Notes: generated by a model not told the origin, from the letters alone. Positions 26,079-34,532 are shown, counted from the first letter of the stretch. The stretch: DNA of 64,000 nucleotides from an uncultured bacterium (GCA_900547155.1 URFH01000011.1:1-64000), one strand, 5' to 3'. Made by a program: numbers and translations.

Positions 26079-26114
26079 ATGTAAACTTTACATGCTAAAC
26101 TAGCAATATAAAAT
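26079..26114 (+). promoter_or_regulatory. promoter with overlapping palindrome
   Basis: -35 TTTACA (26087-26092), 16-bp spacer, -10 TAAAAT (26109-26114). The palindrome ATGTAAACTTTACAT (26079-26093) covers the -35, as an operator would. A related palindrome GTAAAC-TTTT-GTTTAC is at 43271-43286. Confidence 0.5.
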
Positions 26115-26169
26115 ATCTTTCGACTTTAACCAAGTGTGAATAAATCACCCAAGCTTAAAAGAAAAGAAA

Positions 26170-27114
26170 ATGACAATAAATAAAATACAAAATCACTCAT
26201 TCACGGGGAAACTGCGTAAGGCAGATAACCGGATGAATATAGACTCAACAAAGGGGCCGCAGGTAGTTAAACAGGGCATCCGTATTGAGGCAAATTCAAT
26301 CAGGGAGGCGCAGAAAAGCAAAGACGGCTTATCGTATATGCCTCAGAATCAGTATAATATTAATGATGATTTGTATTCTAAATCTCAGAGCACTGGTACA
26401 ACTGCATACATGTACCATGAATCTAACAAAAAGTTGAATAATAGCAACCAGAAGACCGCGAAGATTAATTTCCGCGGTCTTTCTAATTCTGCAGCGGGCG
26501 CTGCAAAGGCTCTTACCGAAACAAGAGCATGGAAATTTTCACAAAACAGTGCTGTAAAATGGTTCGTCAACAAAGCTGCAACAAATCAGGCTGTTTTTGA
26601 GGCTTTGAACGCTCTTGTTATCACCTGCGCGCTCCGTCCTGCGGCGATACTTGCTCAAAACAACGACAAAAACAGAGAAAAGAATAAAAAAGCGGCTTCT
26701 CACTCCATAGCTTCCGGAATCATCGGCTATGGCTTTGCTGTTGCTTTATTCACGCCGGTTGCAAAAGGCTTGAAGAAAATTAAGGAAAATCCTGAAAAAT
26801 ATGCCAAAAGAGCACAGGACTTCTTCCGGAAAGTCGGAAACAAAAAGGTTTCAATGGAAGCTTCTAAGAGATTCGCGACCTTTACAATGCTTTGTACCTA
26901 CGGGCCTCAGCTTTTCACGGCTGCGGTGCGCTCTGCTGTGACTATCGGTATGATTCCTTACATTGATAAATACCTTTTGAACCCGATTCTGGGTACAAAA
27001 CCCGCCAAAAAACAGGATTCAACGCTGAAAGACCCGATGTACAGCTATTATTACCTTAATTTTACCAGCAACCCCAAAAAAACTTTCCAGAATTTTACAG
27101 GAGTGATGAAATAA
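26170..27114 (+). CDS. unknown membrane protein with SFTG/NFRG motifs
   Basis: Not recognised; 314 residues. N-terminus is polar with NHSFTGKLRK (8-17) and INFRGLSNSA near 100, two variants of the SFKG-type motif. Three hydrophobic stretches follow (ALNALVITCALRPAAIL, ASGIIGYGFAVALFTPVAKG, TMLCTYGPQLFTAAV). Its stop overlaps the start of the next gene (TAATG), so the two are coupled and probably work together. No catalytic motif is visible. Confidence 0.75.
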   Translation: MTINKIQNHSFTGKLRKADNRMNIDSTKGPQVVKQGIRIEANSIREAQKSKDGLSYMPQNQYNINDDLYSKSQSTGTTAYMYHESNKKLNNSNQKTAKINFRGLSNSAAGAAKALTETRAWKFSQNSAVKWFVNKAATNQAVFEALNALVITCALRPAAILAQNNDKNREKNKKAASHSIASGIIGYGFAVALFTPVAKGLKKIKENPEKYAKRAQDFFRKVGNKKVSMEASKRFATFTMLCTYGPQLFTAAVRSAVTIGMIPYIDKYLLNPILGTKPAKKQDSTLKDPMYSYYYLNFTSNPKKTFQNFTGVMK

Positions 27115-28070
27115 TGATGATAACAATGAATACAGCTTCATACAACGCTCCGAACCTTTTCAAAAAAGAAAAACAGTCTTTTAAAGGTGCTCCGAACCCG
27201 AATGTTATTTCAAGGGCCTACGGCCGTATGACTGACGGGATTGCGCATGGCGAAGGCTGGCTCGCTTCAACAAAACCAGTTCAAAAACTGATAGATTTTC
27301 TCAAAGATAAAAATTATCAGCAGCATATTGTTGCGACTGTGGGCATGGTGCTTTCAGGTTTTTATATGGCAGACACGGCGCGTTCAAAAACCATTGAAAA
27401 AGACCAGAAAATGCCTCTTATTATGAATCAGGGGATTGTTGCAGCGGCTTCTACGGTTGGCGGCTACACTCTGGACAACTATTTGACCAAAAAACTCTCA
27501 AAATTCACAGAAACTTTCAACATTGCTAATATTGAAGATAAATCAGTCCAAAACATAATGATTGATATGCATGCGAAAAAAGATAAGCTTCAAAAATCCG
27601 ATATTGAAAAACTTTTCGCAAAAATCAGCAATGTTGAGGAAAATAAGAAATACAGCTGGCAAAAAGATATTGTTGAATCGTTTGAATTCAATTCCGGAAT
27701 CAAAAAGCAGCTTCAGGCAGAGCTTAAAAAGTCGCCCGAAGATAGTGTTATAAAGAATGTTCTGGAAGAAATCAACAAAATCCCCAAAAAAGACGCAGAA
27801 AAACAGTTCAAAGCCAATGAAATCTTCATAAAAAACATGGGCAAAAGCGAATTCATGCAAAAGATTTTCTCAAAACATGCGTTTAATAATTCTCTGAAGC
27901 TCGTAACCAACGGCGAAAAGAAGCTTTCACAGCTGATGACAGGATTGAAAGTGGCAAAATCGATTATGGTATTCGGTTTGATTTACAGATTTATTTCTCC
28001 TGTTGTTGCAACTCCGATTGCAAACAGTATGAGTGCAAGGATTGAAAAGAAAAAAGCACAGGGGAAATAA
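27114..28070 (+). CDS. unknown membrane protein with N-terminal SFKG motif
   Basis: Not recognised; 318 residues, translationally coupled to the preceding gene. QSFKGAPNP lies at about 22-30. Hydrophobic segments HIVATVGMVLSGFYMAD and NQGIVAAASTVGGYTLDNYL come next, then a lysine-rich helical soluble region (about 150-265) and a final membrane segment (SIMVFGLIYRFISPVVATPIA). The topology resembles its neighbour and the halves of the 814-residue protein at 17.3 kb, which suggests a common family. ATG at 27114 or 27117 are both possible. Confidence 0.75.
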   Translation: MMITMNTASYNAPNLFKKEKQSFKGAPNPNVISRAYGRMTDGIAHGEGWLASTKPVQKLIDFLKDKNYQQHIVATVGMVLSGFYMADTARSKTIEKDQKMPLIMNQGIVAAASTVGGYTLDNYLTKKLSKFTETFNIANIEDKSVQNIMIDMHAKKDKLQKSDIEKLFAKISNVEENKKYSWQKDIVESFEFNSGIKKQLQAELKKSPEDSVIKNVLEEINKIPKKDAEKQFKANEIFIKNMGKSEFMQKIFSKHAFNNSLKLVTNGEKKLSQLMTGLKVAKSIMVFGLIYRFISPVVATPIANSMSARIEKKKAQGK

Positions 28071-28237
28071 TTTCCCTAGAAAACGGTCTGTTGAAAGTTT
28101 TACCGGAGGATTGCCATAAATGCTCATTATTGCGGCGGGATGGCTCTTAAGACGGGTTTTGTTCGGCAGAGAACAGAGATTGCCTACTGGACAGCGGACG
28201 CATTTTATTATATAAATTAATTATGGCATTTTAATAT

Positions 28238-28352
28238 TTGCCATGATGGCGAATTGCTTGAAAATTGAATTATTTTTTGCCCTGGTGGCAGGTTCCCTGA
28301 AAATTTTGATTTGAGTATCAAAATTTTTAGGGGGAGGGTACCGATCGCCACC
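28238..28352. repeat. tRNA-Leu 5'-end-like fragments with long hairpin
   Basis: The 13 bases that open tRNA-Leu (TTGCCCTGGTGGC, 28378-28390) occur exactly at 28277-28289 and with two changes at 28238-28250. The middle copy's GGTGGC pairs with GCCACC at 28347-28352, enclosing a long stem (28294-28310 with 28317-28335). It could be tRNA-gene debris, a precursor structure or a small RNA. The rest of 28071-28237 is AT-rich with no recognised feature. Confidence 0.45.
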
Positions 28353-28379
28353 ACAATTGAAAATTAAATACATCTATTT

Positions 28380-28465
28380 GCCCTGGTGGCGGAATCGGTA
28401 GACGCGACGGACTTAAAATCCGTTCAGGCTCACCCCTGGTGCCAGTTCAAGTCTGGCTCAGGGCA
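28380..28465 (+). tRNA. tRNA-Leu (UAA), CCA not encoded
   Basis: Complete class II tRNA: acceptor GCCCTGG/TCAGGGC, anticodon stem ACGGA/TCCGT with loop CTTAAAA (anticodon TAA), a variable arm CAGGCTCACCCCTG and T arm GCCAG/CTGGC. No intron, although the cyanobacterial tRNA-Leu(UAA) often has a group I intron. A hairpin (28473-28496) follows. Confidence 0.96.
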
Positions 28466-28472
28466 AACTTTT

Positions 28473-28496
28473 AAAGGCTCTCGTTTGAGAGCCTTT
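28473..28496 (+). terminator. tRNA-Leu hairpin, probable terminator
   Basis: Perfect 10-bp stem AAAGGCTCTC/GAGAGCCTTT with a 4-nt loop, 8 bases after the tRNA. The T-run is short (TTTAGTC), so it may be a weak terminator or processing signal. Confidence 0.55.
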
Positions 28497-28520
28497 AGTC
28501 TAGTAAGATTGGATAATCCT

Positions 28521-29444
28521 ATGGCGAAAAATGACAAAATAGAAGAGCTCAGCGAACTTGTTTTGAAAGATTCAACGAACTTTCAGGCGCGCAGAGAGCT
28601 TGTTGTTGAACTTATGCAAAAAGGGTTCAACGAGGAGGCCCTTAAACATCTTTATATCCTGCTTAAAACGTTTCCTGAGGATTCAAGACTCCATTACAAT
28701 GCGGCAATAGTGCTCGAGAACCTGAAAAAATACGATAAAGCCATAATTTCCTATAAAAATGCCCTGAAACTCCAGCCGGAGGAGCCGGATTTTATTTATA
28801 ACCTCGGTTATGCCTATTTGCAGACCGGTGAGCTGGATACGGCGCTGCCTTATTTTAAAAAAGTGCTTGAAATTGAGCCGGAAGACGCAAACAGCTATTT
28901 TAACATGGGCTATATATTTTCTAAAAAGCAGGAGCATGAACTGGCCTATAAATGTATGGAAAGAGCCCTGCTGCTCAATAAAGAAGACCATCTCGCCTGC
29001 TTTTACCTCGCGTATGAAGCTTCTCAGCTCGGTGACGATGAAAAAGCTGTTAAACTTTACGAAAAAGTTCTGCAAATGCGCCCTGATTACAGCTGGGCGT
29101 ACTTTAATCTGGCTGCAATCTACTTTAAGCAGGGGCAAACGGAGCAGGCTTTTGAATATTTAAAAAAGACGCTCGAATTTAACCCCAAAGACAATGATGC
29201 AGCGCTTGTTTTCGCAAAAATGCTTGCACAAAATAACAAACCCCAGGAGGCTGCAAGACTTCTTGAAAATGCGCTGAAAAATAACCCTTATGACGGGAAT
29301 TTGCACTACGTATTGGCGCGGGTTTATAAAGAGGCGGGAAATATTGAGCTGTACGCGCTGCACCTGCAAGAAGCGGTTAAAAATCCGGATAATCTGCCTT
29401 TTGATGTTAAGTTTGTGCAAAAAGAGCTTGATAAGTTGAATTAG
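28521..29444 (+). CDS. TPR-repeat protein
   Basis: 307 residues, nearly all tetratricopeptide repeats (at least six, e.g. FIYNLGYAYLQTGELDTALP, SYFNMGYIFSKKQEHELAYK, AYFNLAAIYFKQGQTEQAFE). The frame continues upstream through tRNA-Leu, but those codons are tRNA sequence; ATG 28521 (MAKNDKIEELSELVLKD) is the credible start. No signal peptide, so it is probably a cytoplasmic scaffold. It has no clear Shine-Dalgarno; a GATAAT lies just upstream. Confidence 0.88.
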   Translation: MAKNDKIEELSELVLKDSTNFQARRELVVELMQKGFNEEALKHLYILLKTFPEDSRLHYNAAIVLENLKKYDKAIISYKNALKLQPEEPDFIYNLGYAYLQTGELDTALPYFKKVLEIEPEDANSYFNMGYIFSKKQEHELAYKCMERALLLNKEDHLACFYLAYEASQLGDDEKAVKLYEKVLQMRPDYSWAYFNLAAIYFKQGQTEQAFEYLKKTLEFNPKDNDAALVFAKMLAQNNKPQEAARLLENALKNNPYDGNLHYVLARVYKEAGNIELYALHLQEAVKNPDNLPFDVKFVQKELDKLN

Positions 29445-29516
29445 TTCATTTCCATTCTTCCAATGACTTTACGGAGCGCGGAATTGCAGGCAGAAAGTCG
29501 ATATGCGCTAATTTTG

Positions 29517-29668
29517 CGACCCTGAATCAAGTTCAGGGTGACGAAAAAGGCGCACCGTCATTCCGAACTTGTTTCGGAATCGCCAGATTGAAGTAAATAA
29601 GCCCAAATCCTGCCGCCGGAAGCGTGATTTTCGCGTCCTTGTCACCCTGAGCCAAGTTCAGGGTGACA
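29517..29668. repeat. dispersed repeat E unit
   Basis: Full unit with ACCCTGAATCAAGTTCAGGG at the left, GTCATTCCGAACTTGTTTCG in the middle and GAGCCAAGTTCAGGGTGACA at the right, directly abutting a D unit. Confidence 0.7.
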
Positions 29669-29675
29669 AAAAACT

Positions 29676-29852
29676 GTAGGGTGGGAAAAGTGCAACGGTT
29701 CCCACCGCAATATTGCGCAAAAATGGGAAATTTGGGGTTTCAAAGTGGTTTGGAATCGCTCCCCTCCCGCATTCGTACGCAATACTGGGGTATTGCAACG
29801 ACTGCTCCCTCCCCAACTCGGGGAGGGGTGGGTGTGGGGAACGGTTTTAAGA
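29676..29852. repeat. dispersed repeat D, inverted unit
   Basis: The D sequence on the opposite strand: GTAGGGTGGGAAAAGTG, GGTTCCCACCGCAA, CGCATTCGTACGCAATAC and CTCCCCAACTCGGGGAGG in that order. With the E unit it fills the spacer 29445-29885. Confidence 0.75.
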
Positions 29853-29885
29853 TTATTTAATGCCAGGTGACGAAAAGCATTCCAA

Positions 29886-30416
29886 TTATGCTGCAAAGAA
29901 ACTTTTCTTCGCTCTTGCCGTAATTTCCGCTCTTTTAAATTTGAGGATTTTTTCGCCTGCAGCAATCATTTCCTGTGAAAAATGGCAATTTCTCAAAACT
30001 TTCATTGCTTCTTCATGACTTTTTGCTGTTTTGTAGGGCCTTTGCTCTGTCATTGCAGAATAAATGTCCGCCATTCTTAAAATTTGTGCTATTTTGCTTG
30101 TTGAATAAGGATTGTGGTGATCTCTGACCGCTACAGCAACAGAAGCACTGTATCCGAGCGCTTTCATGATTTCGTAGCCGAGATATGCGTGGTGATTCAC
30201 AATTTTTCTTTCTTCGGGCGTCAATGCGCCGTTTTTGTTCAAATATGTAGATGGAATAAGGACTTTTCCTATGTCATGGAACGCTGCTGCGGTTTCCAAA
30301 TCCTTTTTTTCTGCCTCTGAACATCCGAGCTCATTTGCCAGCGCTGTTGCGAAGATTACTGTATCTGAAATATGTCCTTTTTTAATTGTTTCCAAGTTTT
30401 TGTAGTTAATTATCAT
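29886..30416 (-). CDS. HD domain protein, degenerate HD-GYP type
   Basis: 176 residues. The metal-binding HDIGK is at 47-51, followed by HHAYLGYEIM, RDHHNPYS and ADIYSAMTEQRPYK, the order found in HD-GYP cyclic-di-GMP phosphodiesterases. The GYP triplet itself is missing: RDHHNPYS stands where HHExxDGSGYP is expected. It is shorter than the full domain, so activity on c-di-GMP is uncertain. Its start overlaps the preceding gene by 4 bp (ATGA), indicating coupling with the unknown protein upstream. Confidence 0.82.
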   Translation of the reverse strand: MIINYKNLETIKKGHISDTVIFATALANELGCSEAEKKDLETAAAFHDIGKVLIPSTYLNKNGALTPEERKIVNHHAYLGYEIMKALGYSASVAVAVRDHHNPYSTSKIAQILRMADIYSAMTEQRPYKTAKSHEEAMKVLRNCHFSQEMIAAGEKILKFKRAEITARAKKSFFAA

Positions 30417-30898
30417 CTTATCCCCTGTGCTTCAATCATATCTACTATCTCTCTGAATTTTGGATTCTGATAGGCTGCTTCTATTGCCGTTGTCAAATCC
30501 GCTTCGTTGGGTATCTGGCCGATTGGCGTTTTTCGCGGAATCATGCTTGTCAAAAGCTTTCCGAAATTCAGCCGCTCTTTTTTCTTCAACGGATTTTCAT
30601 AAACATCCGAGGGCAGCGGGGCAACTTTCCCGACCTCAACTGTAGGCTGGGTAAGCGATTTCCCTCCGTTAAACAATCCCCCCAGAGCCGGAGCCGGAGT
30701 TTTTGTTTTTGGTGTATTTTTTACATAAGCGTCGTCTACGTTGGCAAACAAAGCACTGCTTACAACCTTTTTCGGCGCAGGCTGCTGTGTTTCTTTTGAA
30801 AACGGATTTATGCTTTTGTAGTTTACTGCCGTTGTATTTGCTTCTGCTTTGTAGCTTTCCTGTGAAACAATTTTCGGCTCGACTTTGTGAACTGCCAA
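30413..30898 (-). CDS. unknown low-complexity protein
   Basis: Not recognised; 161 residues, rich in Pro, Lys, Thr and Ala and probably disordered for the first 110 (e.g. NTPKTKTPAPALGG), with a short helical C-terminus (LTTAIEAAYQNPKFREIVDMIE). TTG 30898 has AAGGAA upstream. Being coupled to the HD-GYP-like gene, it may be its partner or regulator. Confidence 0.65.
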   Translation of the reverse strand: MAVHKVEPKIVSQESYKAEANTTAVNYKSINPFSKETQQPAPKKVVSSALFANVDDAYVKNTPKTKTPAPALGGLFNGGKSLTQPTVEVGKVAPLPSDVYENPLKKKERLNFGKLLTSMIPRKTPIGQIPNEADLTTAIEAAYQNPKFREIVDMIEAQGIR

Positions 30899-31055
30899 AA
30901 TAATTATTCCTTTTCCTTCGGTTCCATATAATAATTAAAAATTTTTTCTCAACAAAATTTACTTCATGTAACAGCCTTTTTACATTTTTTTACATTACTA
31001 ACAATAGGGTTTTAAAAAAAAATAGAATAATTATATTATTTTTATAGCATTTTTG

Positions 31056-31084
31056 TTGCATTTTAGAAAAAAATGATTTATTAT
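31056..31084 (+). promoter_or_regulatory. pilin promoter
   Basis: -35 TTGCAT (31056-31061), 17-bp spacer, -10 TATTAT (31079-31084). Predicted start near 31091, which leaves about 184 nt of leader before the pilin ATG. Confidence 0.65.
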
Positions 31085-31090
31085 GAATTT

Positions 31091-31274
31091 AACCTGATAA
31101 AAAATCAGGGGGGGCAGAGGGCAACAGAGAGCAGCAAGCTAAAAAAGCCCGCAAGCTCCGCCGGATGGACAGAATACTTACGGAAAACACCCGCAGCACC
31201 CCATCCCGCCCGTGATAATGTAAAAAAGCAGAAAAAGTTCAAAAAAAAGCTATAAACAAAAGAAAGAGGACAAA
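31091..31274 (+). promoter_or_regulatory. long structured 5' leader of the pilin gene
   Basis: The leader opens with hairpin CCTGAT/ATCAGG (31093-31109) running into a G-tract; a G-rich segment (GGGGGGGCAGAGGGC) can pair with a later C-rich one (CACCCCATCCCGCCC). GCAAGCT is repeated directly. A 60-codon frame crosses it but has no ribosome site. It does not match a riboswitch class I know. AAAGAGGACAAA at the end is the pilin ribosome site. Confidence 0.4.
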
Positions 31275-31844
31275 ATGAACAGAAAATCAGGATTTACGTT
31301 GGCAGAAGTACTTGTAACGTTGATGATTATTGGTGTAATCGCAGCAATGACAATCCCGTCATTAATGCAGAATACGCAACAACAGGAATTTAAAGCAGCG
31401 TATAAGAAAGCAGTATCAATGTTGAACCAGGCAGTAAGCTTGAACTACGCATTGGATGGTGAAGATGCTACAAGCTTTACAAAAGATTCATTCTATGACC
31501 TGCTTACAAAGAGATTAAACGTAATGTCTAAAGATGACAGTGCAAAATACGTTTACACAGCTGACGGTATGTGGTTCGAAGCTCAATCTGCTTACTTTGC
31601 GGTTCCCGGCGCTACTACAGCTAACGCTATTCCTTCAGGCACAACTTACGGCGACTGCACAACCGACGGTGACAAATCAAAAGCTATGTGTGCACAGGTT
31701 AAAGTTGACGTAAACGGTGTAAAAGGACCTAACAAATGGTCAACAGATACAAAAGGTGTTTATGATATGTTTACAGTTGCAATCTATCCTCAAAGAGCGG
31801 TTGCTGACGGTAAAGTCAACAGCGACATCCTTTACAACAAGTAA
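31275..31844 (+). CDS. type IV pilin-like protein
   Basis: 189 residues with a canonical prepilin peptidase site: basic leader MNRKSG, cleavage before F7, glutamate at mature position 5 and the hydrophobic helix FTLAEVLVTLMIIGVIAAM. The C-terminal part is globular with one cysteine pair (GDCTTDGDKSKAMC) that could form the D-loop disulphide. Codon choice (frequent GCT, ACA, GAC, AAC) is more biased than in neighbouring genes, which fits high expression. It may be a major pilin or pseudopilin; no assembly genes adjoin it. Confidence 0.9.
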   Translation: MNRKSGFTLAEVLVTLMIIGVIAAMTIPSLMQNTQQQEFKAAYKKAVSMLNQAVSLNYALDGEDATSFTKDSFYDLLTKRLNVMSKDDSAKYVYTADGMWFEAQSAYFAVPGATTANAIPSGTTYGDCTTDGDKSKAMCAQVKVDVNGVKGPNKWSTDTKGVYDMFTVAIYPQRAVADGKVNSDILYNK

Positions 31845-31862
31845 GAACTTGAAAAAAGAGTT

Positions 31863-31897
31863 AAAAAAGCGGTTATCTTTGATAGCCGCTTTTTTTG
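31863..31897 (+). terminator. pilin terminator
   Basis: Stem GCGGTTATC/GATAGCCGC with A-run before and seven T after (one G-U pair). It begins 18 bp after the stop codon. Confidence 0.93.
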
Positions 31898-31915
31898 TTG
31901 AAATTTGTTGTAATC

Positions 31916-31945
31916 TTGGCACGATTTGTTGGTTTGTGGCATAAT
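31916..31945 (+). promoter_or_regulatory. promoter giving leaderless mutS2 mRNA
   Basis: -35 TTGGCA (31916-31921), 18-bp spacer, -10 CATAAT (31940-31945), six bases, GTG start. Confidence 0.6.
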
Positions 31946-31951
31946 TAGCCT

Positions 31952-34321
31952 GTGATACAGGAAAAAGCATTAAAAACTATTGAATTTGATAAAGTCTTGA
32001 CGCTGATGAGCGCCTATGCGGCGAGCGCTGCGGGAAAAGCGCGCTGCCTTGCGCTGAAACCCCAAGAAGACCTCGACCAAATCAAGAAAAACCTGAAAAT
32101 CACGACCGAAGCCCAAAAAGCCTATTCAATGTCCGGAAACTCCCTGCCTATCGGCGAAATTCCTGATTTGTCAGAGGCTGGCGGCAAATTAAAAAACAAA
32201 CTTACGCTCGGAGTCGATGAAATTCGTGATGTTTTTGCAATTCTCACCACGGGCAGGCTCACAAAAGCGTTTTTGAACCGCTTTGCGCCCGAAGAATCCT
32301 TGCTGGCGGGCTTTGTTGAGGCACTTTTCTCCTCGCCGGAGCTGGAATCCGCTGTGGAAGAGGTTTTCGATTCAAAATTTGAGGTAAAAGAAACAGCCTC
32401 GCCGGAATTAAAATCGCTTTTTCAGTCAAAAAGAAGCCTTTCTGAAAACCTGAAAAACACTGCCTCCGACCTTTTGAACAATCCATCGTTTTCAATTAAT
32501 CTGCAAGAGCATATCTACACCTCGCGCGAGGGGCGAATCGTTTTTGCGGTAAAAGCCGAGGCGAAAAACAAAGTGAACGGCATTGTGCATGACGTTTCTG
32601 CGTCCGGCCAGACTTTTTTCATTGAACCGCGCCAGATTGTCGAGTTAAACAACCGCATAAGGGAAACAGAATCCGCTATTGAGGCGGAAATCGCCCGAAT
32701 TATAAAACGCCTCTCCCAAAAGCTCGGCGAATACGCTCAGGAGATTTTTTCTTCACGCGAAACGCTTGTGGAGCTTGATTTTATCTTTGCAAAGGCAAAA
32801 TATTCGACCGCAATCGACGCCTGTGAGCCGGAAGTGACGCAGGAAAAGGCTGTTGTGCTAAAAAGCATGAAAAATCCCGTGCTCATGTCGGTTTGTGAAA
32901 ATGTTGTCGAAAATGATTTTGAAATCGGCATGCCGTATAAATCAATAATAATAACCGGCTCAAATGCGGGCGGGAAAACGGTTGTGCTGAAAACTGTTGC
33001 GCTTTCAATCGCCATGACGGCTGCTGGCATGCATATTCCGTGTTTTAGCGCGAAAATTTATCCGTTTAAAAAGCTTTTTGCCGAAATCGGCGACGAACAG
33101 AACATTATCCAGAGCCTTTCGACGTTTTCGTCCCATGTGAAGAACATAAAAAACATTCTTGATAACGTTGATGACGAAACTTTTATCCTGATTGACGAAA
33201 TCGCCGCCGGAACCGACCCGAAAGAGGGCGCTTCGCTTGCAAAAGCAGTCATGGAACGTTTTATTGAAAAAAACGCGTTCAGCGTTATTACAACGCACTT
33301 TAACGAGCTAAAATCCCTGCCTTTTAACAACCCTGCGTTTCAAAATGCGTCGGTTGATTTTGATGTGGAAACTCTGCGGCCGACTTACAAGCTCAGAATC
33401 GGCATGCCGGGCGCATCTAACGCTTTTGCAATCGCAAAGAACCTCGGAATTGATGAAAAAATCATCGAAAAGGCTTCAATCGAGTATTCTGCGCAGATTT
33501 CGGACGAATCAAAAATCCTCGCTTCTTTGCAGGAAAAATATACCGAGCTGAATCGCAAATCAGAAGAGGCAAGCCGGCTAATGGCGGAAGCGCAGGAGAA
33601 ATTTGATAAATATAACGAACTGCTCGAAAAAACGAACGCACAGAAGCGAAAATCGCTTTCGGACTTCAAAAAACGCTACGAAAACACGCTTGCAGACGCA
33701 AAATCAGAAATAAAATCCGTGCTTGAAAGCCTGAACAAGAACAAAACGCGCGAAAATGCGCTAAAATCTTACAAAAAGATTTCGCAGGCAGGAAAAGATT
33801 TCAGCGGGCAGGTTTTTGAGGATTCAAAAGAAATCAGCACAAAATATATTGAGCTGGAAACGGTTGCTGTGGGCGAAAAAGCCGTGATTAAGGAGCTTGA
33901 TCAGGATGTTGAGATACTTTCTTTGCCGGACAAGCGCGGAAACCTGCAAATCCTCATCGGGCAGCTGAAAACCACTATAAATATCAAAAAGCTGGCAAAA
34001 TCTTTGCGTGAAAAAAAGACAATTACGCGCAAAAAGTACAAACTTTCCGCATCGAGCTTTGAATATTCAAAATGGAACCTCTCGCCAAAACTGGATTTGC
34101 GCGGCGAGCGGGTTGAGGACGCTTTGATTGAGCTGGAGGCTTATCTCGACAGGGCCAGCCTCGCAAATCTCACGCCCGTGCAGATTATTCACGGTCATGG
34201 CAGCGGGCAGCTGCGCCATGCGATACGCGATTATCTCGATGATTCACCCTACGTCGCAAAATACAGACCCGGCGAGAATTCCGAGGGGGGTGACGGGGTT
34301 ACCATTATTGATATTAACTAA
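31952..34321 (+). CDS. mutS2: MutS2 (endonuclease / ribosome-rescue MutS paralogue)
   Basis: 789 residues lacking the mismatch-recognition domain of MutS. Walker A GSNAGGKT (336-343), Walker B TFILIDEIAAGTDP, a long coiled-coil (about 520-630) and a C-terminal Smr domain (LDLRGERVEDAL, IIHGHGSGQLR, about 714-789). MutS2 suppresses recombination in some species and splits collided ribosomes in B. subtilis (RqcU). GTG 31952 has no Shine-Dalgarno and stands six bases after CATAAT, so the mRNA is predicted leaderless. Confidence 0.96.
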   Translation: MIQEKALKTIEFDKVLTLMSAYAASAAGKARCLALKPQEDLDQIKKNLKITTEAQKAYSMSGNSLPIGEIPDLSEAGGKLKNKLTLGVDEIRDVFAILTTGRLTKAFLNRFAPEESLLAGFVEALFSSPELESAVEEVFDSKFEVKETASPELKSLFQSKRSLSENLKNTASDLLNNPSFSINLQEHIYTSREGRIVFAVKAEAKNKVNGIVHDVSASGQTFFIEPRQIVELNNRIRETESAIEAEIARIIKRLSQKLGEYAQEIFSSRETLVELDFIFAKAKYSTAIDACEPEVTQEKAVVLKSMKNPVLMSVCENVVENDFEIGMPYKSIIITGSNAGGKTVVLKTVALSIAMTAAGMHIPCFSAKIYPFKKLFAEIGDEQNIIQSLSTFSSHVKNIKNILDNVDDETFILIDEIAAGTDPKEGASLAKAVMERFIEKNAFSVITTHFNELKSLPFNNPAFQNASVDFDVETLRPTYKLRIGMPGASNAFAIAKNLGIDEKIIEKASIEYSAQISDESKILASLQEKYTELNRKSEEASRLMAEAQEKFDKYNELLEKTNAQKRKSLSDFKKRYENTLADAKSEIKSVLESLNKNKTRENALKSYKKISQAGKDFSGQVFEDSKEISTKYIELETVAVGEKAVIKELDQDVEILSLPDKRGNLQILIGQLKTTINIKKLAKSLREKKTITRKKYKLSASSFEYSKWNLSPKLDLRGERVEDALIELEAYLDRASLANLTPVQIIHGHGSGQLRHAIRDYLDDSPYVAKYRPGENSEGGDGVTIIDIN

Positions 34322-34329
34322 AAATTCGC

Positions 34330-34392
34330 TTATTTTAAGTCTTTTACTGTGAATTTTTTCTTTTCGTTTATGTATTTAATGAGTTCTGCCAT
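34330..34392 (-). CDS. candidate 20-residue microprotein
   Basis: ATG 34392 is preceded by a strong AAGGAGAG at six bases, with TATACT upstream. The frame encodes MAELIKYINEKKKFTVKDLK and stops just before the convergent mutS2 stop. The optimal ribosome site is the main evidence; it could also be the remnant of a longer gene. Confidence 0.4.
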   Translation of the reverse strand: MAELIKYINEKKKFTVKDLK

Positions 34393-34532
34393 ATTTTTCT
34401 CTCCTTGTATATATAAAGTATATCTGTAGTGAAAAATTGCGTTTTCAGGCTGGATTCTGGTTTACAAAACTTAAATTTGTCCCAAAAATTCAATAATTTG
34501 GCTGATTTTTAAAAAAAATAATGAAAAAACTG

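Noticed and set aside
28386-28520. N-terminal extension of the TPR gene through tRNA-Leu
   Set aside because: The 45 codons are simply tRNA-Leu and its terminator translated; ATG 28521 begins TPR-like sequence.
31073-31255. 60-codon frame in the pilin leader
   Set aside because: No ribosome binding site, odd composition, and it begins before the predicted transcription start; better explained as leader RNA.
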